Origin: Dasyornis broadbenti
Taxonomy: Eukaryota; Chordata; Aves; Passeriformes; Dasyornithidae
Assembly (NCBI GenBank): GCA_013397935.1
Contig: VZRN01006406.1
Location: 1,054,001-1,118,000, forward strand
Direction: 5' to 3'
Length of the DNA stretch: 64,000 nucleotides
Shown: piece by piece, positions 1 through 10,357 of the stretch
Layout of the letters: each line of letters starts with the position of its first letter
Numbering within the stretch: the stretch's first letter is position 1
Notes under the pieces: model-generated
Seen by the model: the letters and a program-made list of their open reading frames with translations, nothing else
Database searches by the model: none
What the model was told of the DNA's origin: nothing
Position numbers and translations under genes: made by a program

Positions 1-203
1 AGGGTTTGACTTCCACATGGGTGACATGTTCAGACTGCAGTCTTCAGGACAAATGTGCACGCTAAACAATACTTGCTAATAAAAAAAACCCTGAAGTTTT
101 AGAATTTGCCTTCTAAGCATCTGAAAGAGAACAGTAGGTGAATTCCATCTACTCTCTTCAAACTTGTGGGCACAAGTTAGTACCAAGCTAAAAAATGACA
201 TAT

Positions 204-620
204 GGCAGCAAAAGGGCAAAGCAGTTTGGGACAGGACAGGTTCAGATCACCTTTGTGCTGTTCTGCTCCTCCTACACCTGGAACATTGTGTTCAGTTCTG
301 GGGAGCTGATTAGCAAGGAGGTATTGAAAAATTGTGGTGAGTTCAGAGAAGAGTCACAAAAATTATCAAGGGGATAGAGAGATTCATTTATAAAGGAAGA
401 TTAAAGGAACTAAATCTGTACAGGAAGAACTGAATTTGTAATACACTTACTCAGAGAAAAATGGCTACAGAGAGATATTACAATCTAGTGCTAAAAGGTA
501 CAAATGCCAAAGACAGGGAAGAATTAAGTGGTGGGGTGTAAAAAGAAGTATGAGAATTGGAAACGAGAAAGGGAAACAGATTAAATATTCAGAAAGAATT
601 CCTGACAAGGGAACTCTCAT
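204..620 (+). mobile_element. Ancient CR1 LINE fragment (ORF2 3' end)
   Basis: A degraded CR1 non-LTR retrotransposon, sense strand. Seen: a stretch reading TGTGTTCAGTTCTGG near 290, followed by AGAGTCACAAAAATTATCAA near 350, then GGAAGATTAAAGGAACT near 400, and a later GAAACAGATTAAATATTCAG near 575. These follow, in the correct order and spacing, the region of CR1 ORF2 that normally encodes the conserved 'YCVQFW ... RVQRRATKMI ... LEKRRLRGDL' tail and the part just downstream. Known: CR1 is the dominant LINE of birds, turtles and crocodilians. This copy is closer to the older sauropsid-wide form than to young bird subfamilies and is broken by stops. It has no 3' terminal repeat and no intact 5' end. 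It is non-functional debris; boundaries are approximate by about 30 bases. Confidence 0.75.
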
Positions 621-1249
621 GTGTTGCAACATTTGAAGTTGTGAAGATAAAGCCAGAAGGTGTGCGATGGAGGGTGATCACCCAGCCCTGGAGAGCCAGG
701 AGATCACTGTGCTGCCGCTGCTCTCCCTGGGACTGGCACACATCCCTCTCTGGGGGTGACATGAGAGCAATGAATGTATGAATATGTATGAGATTATTGT
801 TCACTCTGAGCTGTGGTGACAGTATCGTTTCCTTCATGTAATTTCAAATTTCCTCTAGCGAGCATTTGTTCAGAATAGAGAATTTGGGTTCTGGTCTCTG
901 GACAACTTTTCCTTTGATTATTTGAGAGATTTAATGCTTGGTGGTACCATGGGACCAGACACACACAGAAGTTTTCTTCTCCATGCAAAATTTCCAGTTT
1001 AACCTCTCACACTTATAGTCATTTGTTACCATTCTACAGAAGTGCACCTCTGTGCTCTGTGCCAACAGCATCAAACTCAGGGCAGAGATCCTTAATGCCT
1101 TGTCCAAGCCAACACAGATTCTCCTCCAGGATTTCAGGCTTTCAGCCACCTAAGGATTGTGTGGCTAATGCAACACACCAACTTGGCTTTGTCATCTGTT
1201 TCGTTTTATTTCATACACTGTATCACTTTCGCCTCTCAAATATTGATTA
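621..1249. other. Single-copy DNA, nothing recognised
   Basis: No repeat, RNA gene or credible exon is seen. Small open frames overlap on both strands without domains. The left edge may still contain further unrecognisable 3' sequence of the neighbouring ancient CR1. Confidence 0.5.
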
Positions 1250-1620
1250 AGTCAAGCCAAAGCCCTGTACTAATCAGAGCAGCACAGTTTGCATTGTTAG
1301 ACAGATGAGCCCATTGTAACTGGTTTCGCAAAGCAGCACGTGAGCTATCTGTTTCCAGAATGAGACAAGGCTGCATGTTTTAGCTGAGATCAGCTCTTAC
1401 GTGTTCTGTTTCATCTGTGCTCTCTTCAGGAGTAATTTTCAGTGCATTAGAAAATGTAGTTTGGCCCTCCCCCACTCCTAATGATAGTTAATTAAACCAA
1501 TTCATGTGAAGCAAACCACCTTCCATGAATGATTGAACAAATGGAAAGATAGGATAGCTGCATATCTACCTTGTATATAAGCTGATCTATCGAGGCAAAA
1601 AGGAGAAATTAATTAAGTTA
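1250..1620. promoter_or_regulatory. Candidate regulatory block, AT-rich, homeodomain cores
   Basis: Single-copy block with clustered transcription-factor-like words and no repeat similarity: ACTAATCAG near 1270, a canonical E-box in GCACGTGAG near 1338, AGCTGA/TCAGCT as a short inverted pair near 1383, TCCTAATGATAGTTAATTAA near 1475-1495, and ATGAATGATTGAAC near 1525. The TAAT/ATTA density is well above the flanking sequence. Inference only: such a texture is common in conserved vertebrate noncoding elements near developmental regulators, but a motif cluster on its own proves nothing. No open frame or splice pair supports an exon. Confidence 0.25.
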
Positions 1621-1839
1621 AGCATCTTTGGGTGTACTGTTTGCCCCCACCCAAACAGCAGCAGCCTAGGAGAAGGAGACACACTTTTAGAAGGGAGGGA
1701 TGAATTCTTCTGTCTCTTGCACCCTGTGAAACTCCTAAAAGGAGCAAAGCTTGTGCGGAGCTGATCTGGAGAGGAAGCACAGAGCTGCTCTATGAGCAGT
1801 GGCAACCAGTGGGGCGAGCTGTGCCTACCTCGCTCCCAG

Positions 1840-2250
1840 CAGCTGTCAAGTGTGAATTCCTAATCTTTGCATAATGCCGGAGATGGAGTCAAATGACTTT
1901 GTATTACTGTCATTTGTATTCTGCCTCCGGACGCTTTCATTCCTCCTGCTTTGAGTAATATTTTTTCAACCTTGTCTTCCCATTAAAATTTCCTCTTCAT
2001 TATAGAGCATTTCAATATCATTTCCTCCTGAACCGAGCTCAGGGTGCAGCCCAACTAATAAGAATTGCATGATCTGCATTATTATGCACACATAATCCAT
2101 TATAATTGAATCTTATTCCACTTTAATTGCACATGTTTACAAACACTGCAACAGATTATGTATTTTAGTTGATTGTGCCATTAATGATTGAAAAGTCAAT
2201 GCCATTTTGTGTTAAAACCATTTTTGGCTTACATAACAAGTGAAATAACA
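1840..2250. promoter_or_regulatory. Candidate conserved noncoding element, homeodomain/POU-core-rich
   Basis: A non-repetitive block with at least ten TAAT/ATTA cores, several overlapping POU-like words (CTTTGCATAATG near 1866, GAATTGCATGATC near 2065, ATTATTATGCACACATAATC near 2080-2097) and CCATTAATGATTG near 2180. Two CpG-containing words (GCCGGAG near 1877, CTCCGGACG near 1926) persist in otherwise CpG-poor DNA. Nothing resembles CR1, MIR or an exon. What is seen is motif density and long uninterrupted single-copy sequence. A developmental enhancer or ultraconserved-type element is inferred; alignment to chicken, lizard and human would decide. Confidence 0.35.
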
Positions 2251-3447
2251 TAAAACTTCTGGAGAGTCACAAGATACATTTCTAACTTTTGCTGGTTTAT
2301 TTTCAAGTGTTGTGAAGAGTTCTCCCCAAACTGAAGCCATGCATCTTTAAAATTACAACATTTTGTATCATCCAAACCACATTCAGTCTTCTAGAACTTG
2401 GCAGGATTTTAGTTAAACACTTGTTCCTGGTTGAATTTGGAAGCTAAAGGTGCCTTAGTGACGCAGACTTTGTTGTTCTCTGTGATTTACAACAGCCCCA
2501 CCACCCACAAGCCAAGTGCTTCTGTATTTCCAGAGACAGGCTTTGCACCCAGAGCTCACCCATTTCTAAGCATGCTGAAATGCCCCCACTGCCTGCCTGG
2601 GCCTTTTGCTTTTGGGCAGGGAGATAAGGTCAGCAGATGCGGAATTATTTAGGAAATGGACCTCCTGAGACTTCAGATACTGGAGAGAATTGGAAAATTT
2701 GGCAGCACACTGTGCTGTTTTGGTGCAAGGTCAGTTAGATAAGGTCAGTCAGGATGTTAAATCTAGCCACTGCCTAGTTTGTCATCAGGTTTTATAACAG
2801 GAGCAAGGAAACCTAATAGACCAGAATCCCCAGAAGAAAAAATATGAAAACCAAGTCAATATTTTCACCAAGATTTATAGAAAATGTACTTTTTTAATGT
2901 GCCTTTTCTCAGACACATTTACCCCACGTAGCTTTAACAGAGATAGATGTGCTTTATCTGGGTTCTGTTCAGCTTTTCTTCACGTATGTTTATTCTGCTG
3001 CTATGCAGGGCATTTCCTCACCCTAAAAGCTGTCCTTCAGGCATGAGTAACACCTTGCTGAAGATACTGACAGGATCACCAATTGTAAGCATCTTGCAAA
3101 ACTAGCAATGTTTTTTTGACACCACCACATCACAAATCCAGTGGCTTTCCCTTGAGCCTCCCCTGATCCAGAAAGTCAGTAACTGGGAGCTGGCTTCGTG
3201 GGCCCCAACATGTATATTGGCTTGTTTAAATTACGTTATAATTTAATAAAATATTTTTATGCTAGTGAAGGAGAAAGGGTTTGTCCTGAGTGGAAGAGAG
3301 GTTTTGGCAGAAATCAAAATGCAGGTGATGTGCTCAGCATCCTCAGGATGCGATTGTTTATGTCTTTGACAATAAATAATACATCACAGGCCCTGACAAA
3401 TGGAGCTTCACAAAAGTCTTGTGGAGTAAATCAGCAGTTGTTATCCA
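2251..3447. other. Single-copy AT-leaning DNA, nothing recognised
   Basis: No coding exon, RNA gene or repeat family recognised. Short open frames at 2431-2652 and 3198-3467 show no domain and no splice-site framing. Confidence 0.5.
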
Positions 3448-3570
3448 GGACAGAGAGGAAGATGTGACATAAAAAGGTTAAGCAACTTGACCAAGAGGAT
3501 ACAGCAACCTGTGGCAAAGTGCAGCTCCTGGGGGCTCCCTGGTCTGTGCTGGTAACCACAAGCCCTTTCC
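3448..3570 (-). mobile_element. MIR-like (CORE-SINE) relic
   Basis: The plus strand reads like the reverse complement of the amniote MIR SINE: AAAAGGTTAAGCAACTTGAC at about 3472-3491, then CCAAGAGGATACAGC, then CTGTGGCAAAGTGCAG, then CCCTGGTCTGTGCTGGTAAC, in the MIR order (CORE region through the tRNA-derived head). Known: MIR is a tRNA-derived CORE-SINE family active in early amniotes, and only heavily diverged copies remain in birds. Boundaries are approximate and no target-site duplication is visible. Other old tRNA-derived SINEs share the CORE, so the family name is less certain than the SINE nature. Confidence 0.6.
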
Positions 3571-4220
3571 CTACCAATTCCCTTTTGGCTACCAGCTGCA
3601 AAGGAATGGCCACTAATAATGCATTTGGATACTAAGCTGTCAGGAGAATGTTAAGCCAGGAGATAAATTAATGATTTTTATGCTCCGTGATGGATTTACA
3701 GAGACTCTCAGAGGCTTTAATTTGGACAGTCTGGGTTCTGTCATGCCTTTTTGTTTCATCTATTGGATATTTGATAAATATAAAGCTCTCCTGTGGGACT
3801 GGGGATCTGAAGTGTTTTGGGGTGGAATTAAGAAATATGGTATGATTCTGTGTTTATACCAGGAAGGCTTTTGTTTTGTGCTTTTAGGGATTTGAGCAGG
3901 AACCGTGCCCTTGTCATTAATTGTGCATTATGACTCAGAATAAACTTACTGCATTGTTTAAACTATTTTGTAGGCATCATGAAATGTTTAGACATTTCGT
4001 ATATCTTGAAGTGTGAGATTTTGTCCACCTCTACGCAACTGTGTGAGATTCTGTATCGGGGGTATGCTGATAATGCAGAGGTGATCTTGTAGGCATTTCT
4101 GTTTACTATTGTTTATAGCAATTTGCTGTGATTTGAAAAGACTTTGGACTGAATCTGGTTAGTTCACATAGACTGGATGCAGTAAAGGCAGGATTTCATT
4201 GCTCTAACTGCCTTAGCCTG
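3571..4220. other. Single-copy DNA; short direct repeat near 4010-4060
   Basis: No gene or known repeat. Seen: a short near-direct duplication, GTGTGAGATTTTGTCC near 4010 and GTGTGAGATTCTGTATC near 4041, about 31 bases apart. An AP-1-type TGACTCA core lies near 3931 beside TCATTAATTGTGCATTA. The open frame at 3671-3895 has no domain or splice context and is probably chance. Confidence 0.45.
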
Positions 4221-4285
4221 CCTTCCTTCCTTCCTTCCTTCCTTCCTTCCTTCCTTCCTTCCTTCCTTCCTTCCTTCCTTCCCTC
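4221..4285. repeat. (CCTT)n microsatellite
   Basis: About 16 near-perfect CCTT units run directly into an assembly gap, so the true array length is unknown. The purine strand is (AAGG)n. Open frames reading Gly-Arg-Lys-Glu through it are translation artefacts of the repeat. Confidence 0.97.
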
Positions 4286-4349
4286 NNNNNNNNNNNNNNN
4301 NNNNNNNNNNNNNNNNNNNNNNNNNNNNNNNNNNNNNNNNNNNNNNNNN
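4286..4349. other. Assembly gap (64 N)
   Basis: Sixty-four consecutive N. The gap begins inside the CCTT array, consistent with assembly failure in the microsatellite. The sequence resumes with unrelated single-copy DNA, so the array ends somewhere within the gap. Confidence 0.98.
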
Positions 4350-7296
4350 CTCCATGGATGACATCCTGCTGCATGTACCACATCCAGATCTCTACTCCTA
4401 CAGCTCAGTGCAAAGAGGTCACGGCCATAGTGGGCATTTCTGTTGAGGTTTGCACTCAAGTTGAGAATATTTTTGTACTTTTAGGGTAGAGGATGCCAGC
4501 ATGCCCCTCTGTAGTCAGGACCCAGTGCTGATGAAACGCTTTGCTCTCCTGTGAAGAGAAGTGTGGCAGAAGCGAAAAGCATCACTATTATTGCTGTCCT
4601 TTGAAAGGAGTCCCTGTGGGAGCTGACATTTGAAGGATTCCCTGCATGTGGTGAGGTCTGGTGTCAGCCAGGGAAGCCAGGATTCATGAACAGTGGCTCA
4701 CAGGTACTTTGTGCCATGCACTGAGGAGGTAAAATTTTTGTGGGTTTTTGTTGTTTTGTGGTGGGGTTTTTTTTTTTGTTTTTTTTTTTTTTTGTGGAGA
4801 GCAGCTCTGCAGAGGTCTGGAAGGAGCAGCTCTGTAGCTACAGGAGAAGAGTTGGTACAAGGTCAGAGCCTTTAGAAAGGGCAAAGAGAAAACAAACCAT
4901 GCGTGCATTGCCCGTGTGCATTTGCATGCACATTCACATGCAAGTAGGTCTGTGGCTGTAATTAACTCCTGGTTCCTGGGTGCATTTGGAAAACAAAGTG
5001 TCAAATTGCAGAGTACACTCTCCTCCTTGTGTGAACGTAACTGCATTAACCTCAAAAGAGGAAAGAGGAGGGATTTAAAGCACTGCAATAGGCTGTATTG
5101 AGGATGAATCCCTTGCAAAATCCTCGTGCTAAATCAAACCCGCTTCAGTTAAATAAGCTCACGCACTCCTCCATCACACCAGCTATTAGTTTTATACTCT
5201 CAGTACAGAAAAGAAATGGCCAAAAGTATTATCATTGTTTTGAACCTGGCAAAGGTATTTGCTACTGTCCTGAGGTGTGCCTGCCAAGCTTCAGGACCAA
5301 AGCAATTTTTATGCCTGAAGCTTTGTACGCACAAACCTCTAGGGGGAAAAAAAAAAACTAAAGGAGGGTTTTTTCTGACACGTTGGCACAGTCTTAACTA
5401 GTGTTGAGCAGCTGGAGAATCTGGAAAGCACATCAGACTTGGGGTCAGTGGGGGAAAGAGGAAATTCTGCAGTTACCAGAGTCTTGCCATAAAAGGAACA
5501 AATTAAAGGGAAAGGTGAGCAGGCAGAGCATTTCAAAGATGGAACAGTCTGCAGACAAGAAAGCATGTTGATAAGACCATTAAAAGCCAGCTAGCAAAGT
5601 GATTAATGGAACTGAATTGCCTTTTGGTTCTTGGGATGAACAAACAATTGCATCCCGACAGGATCACCAGAGATCTGAGCACAGAAGTCAAGCCACCACT
5701 GAAAATCTGTACTTACTCTCACTGCCCTCCCAAATACCTCTCCTTCCAGCAAACACTGCTAAGCTGAACTTCCCAACTCTACTGGATTTTAGTGGGCAAG
5801 GTTGGTGGAAGAGAAAAAAAAAAAGCAGAGAAGCGGGGGAATAGGATTGATGGCATGCAGGGATTAAAGAAAACATTGAGGAGTTCATTGAGTGGAAACC
5901 TGGATGTGAGGACAGCTCAGGTCCCAGCCCCAGGAATTCCCTGTAGTCCTGGGAATGCCTGCAATGCAAATCCGAGGGCCAGGGTGGGAGGTCACATCTC
6001 AGCACAAATATTTTCTGTCCCTGCTGGACAGAATGCTCCGAGCTGTGGAGCAGCTTTCAGCTCATAGCCAGGAGCAAATGAGGGGCTTTCAAGCACCAGA
6101 AATACCCAACGATTAACTCAGCAGTGGCTGAAATAAAAGAAGCGTCGTGCATGGAGGGATATTTGGCATATTTCCAGGACTTAGCAACTACAAAACCCCA
6201 TCAGTCTAAAGAAGCATTAGGAGTTTATGATGTGGAAATAACTGGCTGGTGTGTGACGCATTTCCAGCTTACGGTGAGCCATCTATTAGAAGGAAATGTT
6301 TTAGACATTCTGGGGCTGGAGTCAACCTCCCTGCTACAGGCCAAATGCCATGGACATAAGGCCAGTGTTTCAGAAACAGAATATCCTGCCATGTGCAGAA
6401 AGGGAAGGGATCAGGGAACATTAGGCATAATTACTTCTCAGCTGTTTAGAGCTCAGATGAAGTGATGAGGAAAAGCCTTCTGTGATATCTGAGTTCGGGC
6501 AGCTTCTGTCTGCTGTGGTGATACCTTTGCTGGCTTCCTCTCACTCTGAGGCATCCACTGGATAGACAGAAACCTTTTACAGTTTGACCATTTGACTTGA
6601 AGAAAGCGCTCAGAGTAAAAGGGAATCTGCAGAAATGGCAGGAGTGAGTGAACTGTTCCCAGTGCATCTATTTTAGCAGCAAGGAAAAAAAGAAAGGGTG
6701 GCTTAGTCATGTGTGGCAATCAAGGTCAGCATGACCTTGGGTTGGAGTAGCAGCACTCCATCCTCTCCGGTGGAGTCAGGGAATGCAGAGCATTCCGTGG
6801 ACACCACCTGGTTCTACAAATACCTTCAGCATTAAGAAAAATACTTGCTTTTCAAATTAGCAAACTGAAACACAAGGAAATGCCTGAGAAATCAACAGCA
6901 TATCCAGCAATGACAGATTGTGACTGCCAGTCCATCTCTGCAGCTGCATTCTCCTTGAGTAAGCTGGGGAAAGGTATCAGTATGTCACTGATGGAAAAAG
7001 ATGGCAACGAATCCTTCATCACCAGAGTAATTCCAAACGGTATTCACAATTTCTATAGCAATTTCCTTAATGGGAAGAGTGTTTCCTTTCTCTAGAGAAG
7101 TTCATCACTGAAAGAGTATCTCAGGTAGTTTCAGGAGGGCAGGTCTCTTCCTTCCATAACCCTGGGGGTGCATTCTTCATGGTGGTAGCAGACCCAGCAG
7201 TGCACCTCTGACTCTAAGAAATGCTGGCTTTCATATAGAGAATATAAGAAAATGGAAGCCAAAACTCAGTCAAGCTGAAAAATGGGTCTGTATCCC
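4350..7296. other. Single-copy DNA with an interrupted poly-T tract
   Basis: No recognisable exon or transposon. A T-rich low-complexity tract with one G interruption lies at 4767-4793 and creates spurious Lys/Phe-rich open frames on both strands. A shorter A10 run occurs near 5348. The longest non-low-complexity open frame (6124-6465, 113 codons, plus) has no motif, no signal peptide and no convincing splice sites. The stretch at 6840-6930 faintly recalls a MIR SINE but is too diverged to call. Confidence 0.45.
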
Positions 7297-7308
7297 TTTT
7301 TTTTTTTT
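7297..7308. repeat. Poly-T tract
   Basis: T12 homopolymer followed by a pyrimidine-rich CCCTTTCTTTTA. It could be the poly-A tail of a minus-strand retrocopy or a simple length expansion. No retrocopy body or target-site duplication is recognised next to it. Confidence 0.85.
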
Positions 7309-7428
7309 CCCTTTCTTTTAAACACTAATTTTATGTCCTCTGGGTCTTTTTAATTCTTCTCTCTGCTATTTTTGTCAAAGACAAGGTTTGTGCCTTTTAT
7401 TTGACACAGTCTTTTCAGTTCCTCTGGG

Positions 7429-7456
7429 AAAAAAAAAAAAAAAAAGAGAGAGAGAA
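7429..7456. repeat. Poly-A / (AG)n tract
   Basis: A17 followed by a short run of AG dinucleotides. Simple-sequence DNA; no body of a processed retrocopy is recognisable on its left side. Confidence 0.9.
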
Positions 7457-7903
7457 GCTGTAGACATATCAGTGCCAGCTACAAAGGACTACAGGGAAGA
7501 TCTCTCTGCTGGAGAAACTCTATTAGGTATCACACAGCACCAAAGGAAGGGAGGTTTGGTTCAAGCCCTTTACCTTTGGGCAGGCTTATTTTCCCATTTT
7601 TAACCCTGTGACACTAAGAACCTTCCCAGAATAAATGTTCATTCTTCTCTCCTGAGGTACCAGGACTTCTCAAATGCATATAGGATCCGGACACTCACAC
7701 TCACTCTAGTTTCCATTTCAGACAATACCACCTGGACACCGTGCAGTTATTCTTCATGGCCTGAACTTTATTTAAAAAATGTTCAGACATTTGCAGGAAC
7801 AGAGTCCCTTTTGCTTTCTGACTTGAATATCATAGTAAATTTATGGACTTTGCAAGTACCTTCACGCTCAGACAGCAGGCCCTGTTGCGGGATGAGTTAT
7901 AAT
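7457..7903. other. Single-copy DNA, nothing recognised
   Basis: No gene, RNA or repeat identified. This is the left flank of the minus-strand CR1 that follows. Confidence 0.5.
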
Positions 7904-8222
7904 ATAGAATCATGGAATATCCTAAGTTAGAAGGGACCCACAAGGATCATTGAGTACAACTTCTGGCCCTGCACAGGTCACCCCAAGAATCACACCTTGT
8001 GCCCGTGAGCCTTGTCCAAATGCCTCTTGAACTCTATCAGGCTTGATGCTGTGACCACTTCCCTGGGGAACCTCTGGGTGAAGAATGTTTCCCTGATTTC
8101 CAACCTAAACCTCCCCTGACTCAGCTCTGGCCATTTGCTTGGGTCCTACTGCTGCTCACCAGGGAGAAGGGATCAGTGCCTGCCCCTCTGCTGCCCTTCA
8201 GCAAGGGGAAACTGAGGAGATG
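7904..8222 (-). mobile_element. CR1 LINE 3' fragment
   Basis: A 5'-truncated CR1 copy in antisense orientation. Seen on the plus strand: ATAGAATCATGGAATATCC (complement of the CR1 3' terminal octamer-type repeat), then AGAAGGGACCCACAAGGATC, then CTGGCCCTGCACAGG, CTGTGACCACTTCCCTGGGG, CTGGGTGAAGAATGTTTCCC, and CCAACCTAAACCTCCCCTG. These are the landmark words of the bird CR1 3' region in the right order. A segment of about two dozen bases usually found between 'CCCTGGGG' and 'CCTCTGGGTGAAG' is missing, a small internal deletion. The copy is well preserved compared with the ancient one at 204-620 and must be younger. It carries no coding capacity. Confidence 0.93.
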
Positions 8223-9919
8223 TTTGCTCAGACAAGAACAGTTCCTTGACCGGCGTCCTTGCTGCTTCAGTCACTCCTATGAAAATGTGTCAAGAGGTAC
8301 TTTCATGGGCAACATGACATCTTAGCCACGCTGCTTCCCAGCTAACCTGCTTTACACGAGCTAAAGAGACATCTACCTCGTGCCAGTAGGAGAACATTTC
8401 CCCGTGAGAATGGTGTCATTCTGCTGAGAAGCACCACCGTGGCACAGAGCTATGGCATTTTCCAACAGACATGAGTGAGCCGAGGGCAGCCTCATGACAT
8501 GTCCTGCACCAGCACAGCCTTGAGCCGGCCCTCATGTCCCTGTGCCTTGGTGTGATGAGCAGAAGGCCAGAGCTGGGCTGTGTTAACTGCAGGGCTCGGT
8601 GCGATCAGGCTGGGTGAGGGTAACAGGAGCTGCTGAGTCTCTGCAGGAGCCTGCGAATCCTGTGAGCAGCACTGCAGCAGAGCAGAGCCCTGCCTGCAGC
8701 AGCTCTCGCTGTGCCTGGGGATGCCACAGCCCTCCTGGGGATGGGGCTGGGCTCAGTGCTGCTCCCTGGGTGAGGCAGCACGAGCTGGGGGTCACCTGCT
8801 GAGAGACTGAGGAGGGAAAAGGGGAGAGCAACTGCCGATGCTGAGCTGATGCCTGCCTGCTCTTCCTGCTGCTGCTGCTGTTTCCTGGGAGTTGAGGATC
8901 AGTCCAGTTCTATTTTCAGGATTTAGATAAAAGTTTCAGTCACAGGTCATGACTCCCTCAGTTAGAAGGGATTCTGCCCATTTTTCCTGCGGGGTGGGAA
9001 CAAGAGAGCAGCTGCTCTGCTGTGCCTGCCAAGCTCTGTCCTGCCTGGCTGGAGTGCCCAGCTCAGGGAAAGCTGCTTCCTTCATCCAGAGGCCGTAAAG
9101 ATGCTGACACCCACAAACGTGCACACCAGGGATGTTCACGCATGGTCTCCCAGAGCTGGCCTTCAGCAGATATTGTCTGTGCTCCTGACTGGTGCAAAGT
9201 CTCTTTTCTGAGCTCTCCTCAGACACCGCCTTGCAAGGAGCAGGATTTCACAAAATCACTGCAAAACTGGAGATCTCCTGACAGGAGCAGAAAGAGGGCT
9301 AGGAAAGGGTTCTGCATCACTGAGCCAACTGCCTGCAGTCACAGGCCATCATTTCATCAGATCCCCTTCATCCAGCAGTGAAGCTGTTATCTTAAGACTG
9401 GGTTTACCTGGTTTACGTAGTTTACTTTCTTTACCTCCACCTCTTTGTCAAGAGGACTCATTTAATGCCTCATTCTTCTGATGGCTGGAAATCTCAAAAC
9501 TTCCAGCCTTCTACCTATTTGTTCTGCTGATGCTGTTCTTGAGTCAAAGTATCTCTTCTCACCCTCCAGTGCTAGCCCTCCTCCCAGCTGCATTTGTAGA
9601 CAGCAATGACTTCTCTCAAAGCCACAGAAAGCAAAGGCTGCATTTGCTGCATTTCTCTGCAGCTGTTCCTGTTTTAACAGACTTTTTCTGAGTTTGTGTG
9701 CCAGGACTGACTGCCTGGTGCTCCAGGTGAGATCTCATCAGGCCCTGGAGCAGGGATGTTCACACTAGATATCTGATGCATCATCACAGATTCACAGTTT
9801 CTTGGGGCACCCCAGAATGTCTGACCACTTTTCTCCCTATTGTTTTTGAAAGAGAAGTCCCATTTCACAGAAATAGTGCCTGGCAGGATTCTCTCAGTGC
9901 CCGGCCTTGCCCTTCATAT
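8223..9919. other. Single-copy DNA, moderately GC-rich at 8500-9350
   Basis: No gene recognised. A short (CTG)5 run lies near 8866-8880. The 8580-8830 part is rich in CAG/CTG words, giving open frames on both strands that cancel as evidence. The open frame at 9022-9381 (119 codons, plus) lacks any domain, and an opposing frame at 8936-9226 covers the same bases. Confidence 0.45.
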
Positions 9920-10357
9920 GATTACATCCTTCTTCACACTTCCATCTTTTCACTATTCCATTTTTTAAATAGTTTTCTGAACCTCCGCTATTGTACTTAC
10001 CCACCCTGACTTCATCTCAACCACAAATTTTAAAATGTCTCCTTTTGTGCCAGAACTGGAATTATAAATGCAATCAATTTCCCCCACCAACCCTAAAGGG
10101 ACGCCAGGGTCACCACTACACCCTAAACTTTCCAAAAATGTACTTTCCCTAGTTCTCCAGGTGTTTCCCACACAATTCCACTAATCCCCATTTTCTGCAG
10201 TTTGACTAATCTTGTCATTATGTCAAATACACTGTAGAAGTCCAGAGAGATTAGATCTACTGCACTGCTTTTGTTAAGAAAATCAATTATCATATCAAAT
10301 AAAATCATCAAATACATCTGACACAACATTGCTTTGGTAAAGCTTTACTGCATTCTT
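9920..10357 (-). mobile_element. Eroded CR1-clade LINE reverse-transcriptase relic
   Basis: Minus-strand translation shows a decayed reverse-transcriptase domain of the CR1 clade. From high to low coordinate: a 'SFTKA' piece near 10345 (family 'GFTKG'), then LFDMIIDFLNKSSAVDL followed by ISLDFYSVFD (family 'AVDxIYLDFSKAFD', RT motif A, where the first catalytic aspartate is the D of LDF), LQKMGISGIV, then after a small frame change SGDPGVPLGLV (family 'SGVPQGSVLGP', motif B), and SGTKGDILKFVVEM (family 'TLSKFADDTKLGG', motif C). The catalytic FADD has decayed to FVVE, so the enzyme is dead. At least one frameshift separates the two halves, and part of the sequence between motifs A and B is deleted. 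No CR1 3' end is nearby, so this is an isolated internal fragment of a very old insertion. Confidence 0.8.

Noticed and set aside
4164..4459. Gly-Arg-Lys-Glu repetitive open frames, minus
   Set aside because: Translation of the CCTT microsatellite and of the N gap, not a protein.
4684..5118. 144-codon open frame, minus, with a Lys-rich stretch
   Set aside because: The Lys-rich part is the complement of the poly-T tract at 4767-4793; the rest has no domain.
6124..6465. 113-codon open frame, plus, with reasonably balanced amino-acid use
   Set aside because: Considered as a possible exon; no domain and no acceptor/donor pair framing it convincingly.
6840..6950. Possible MIR-like stretch (AAACTGAAACACAAGGAAATG)
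   Set aside because: Only loosely similar to the MIR CORE; too diverged to separate from chance by eye.
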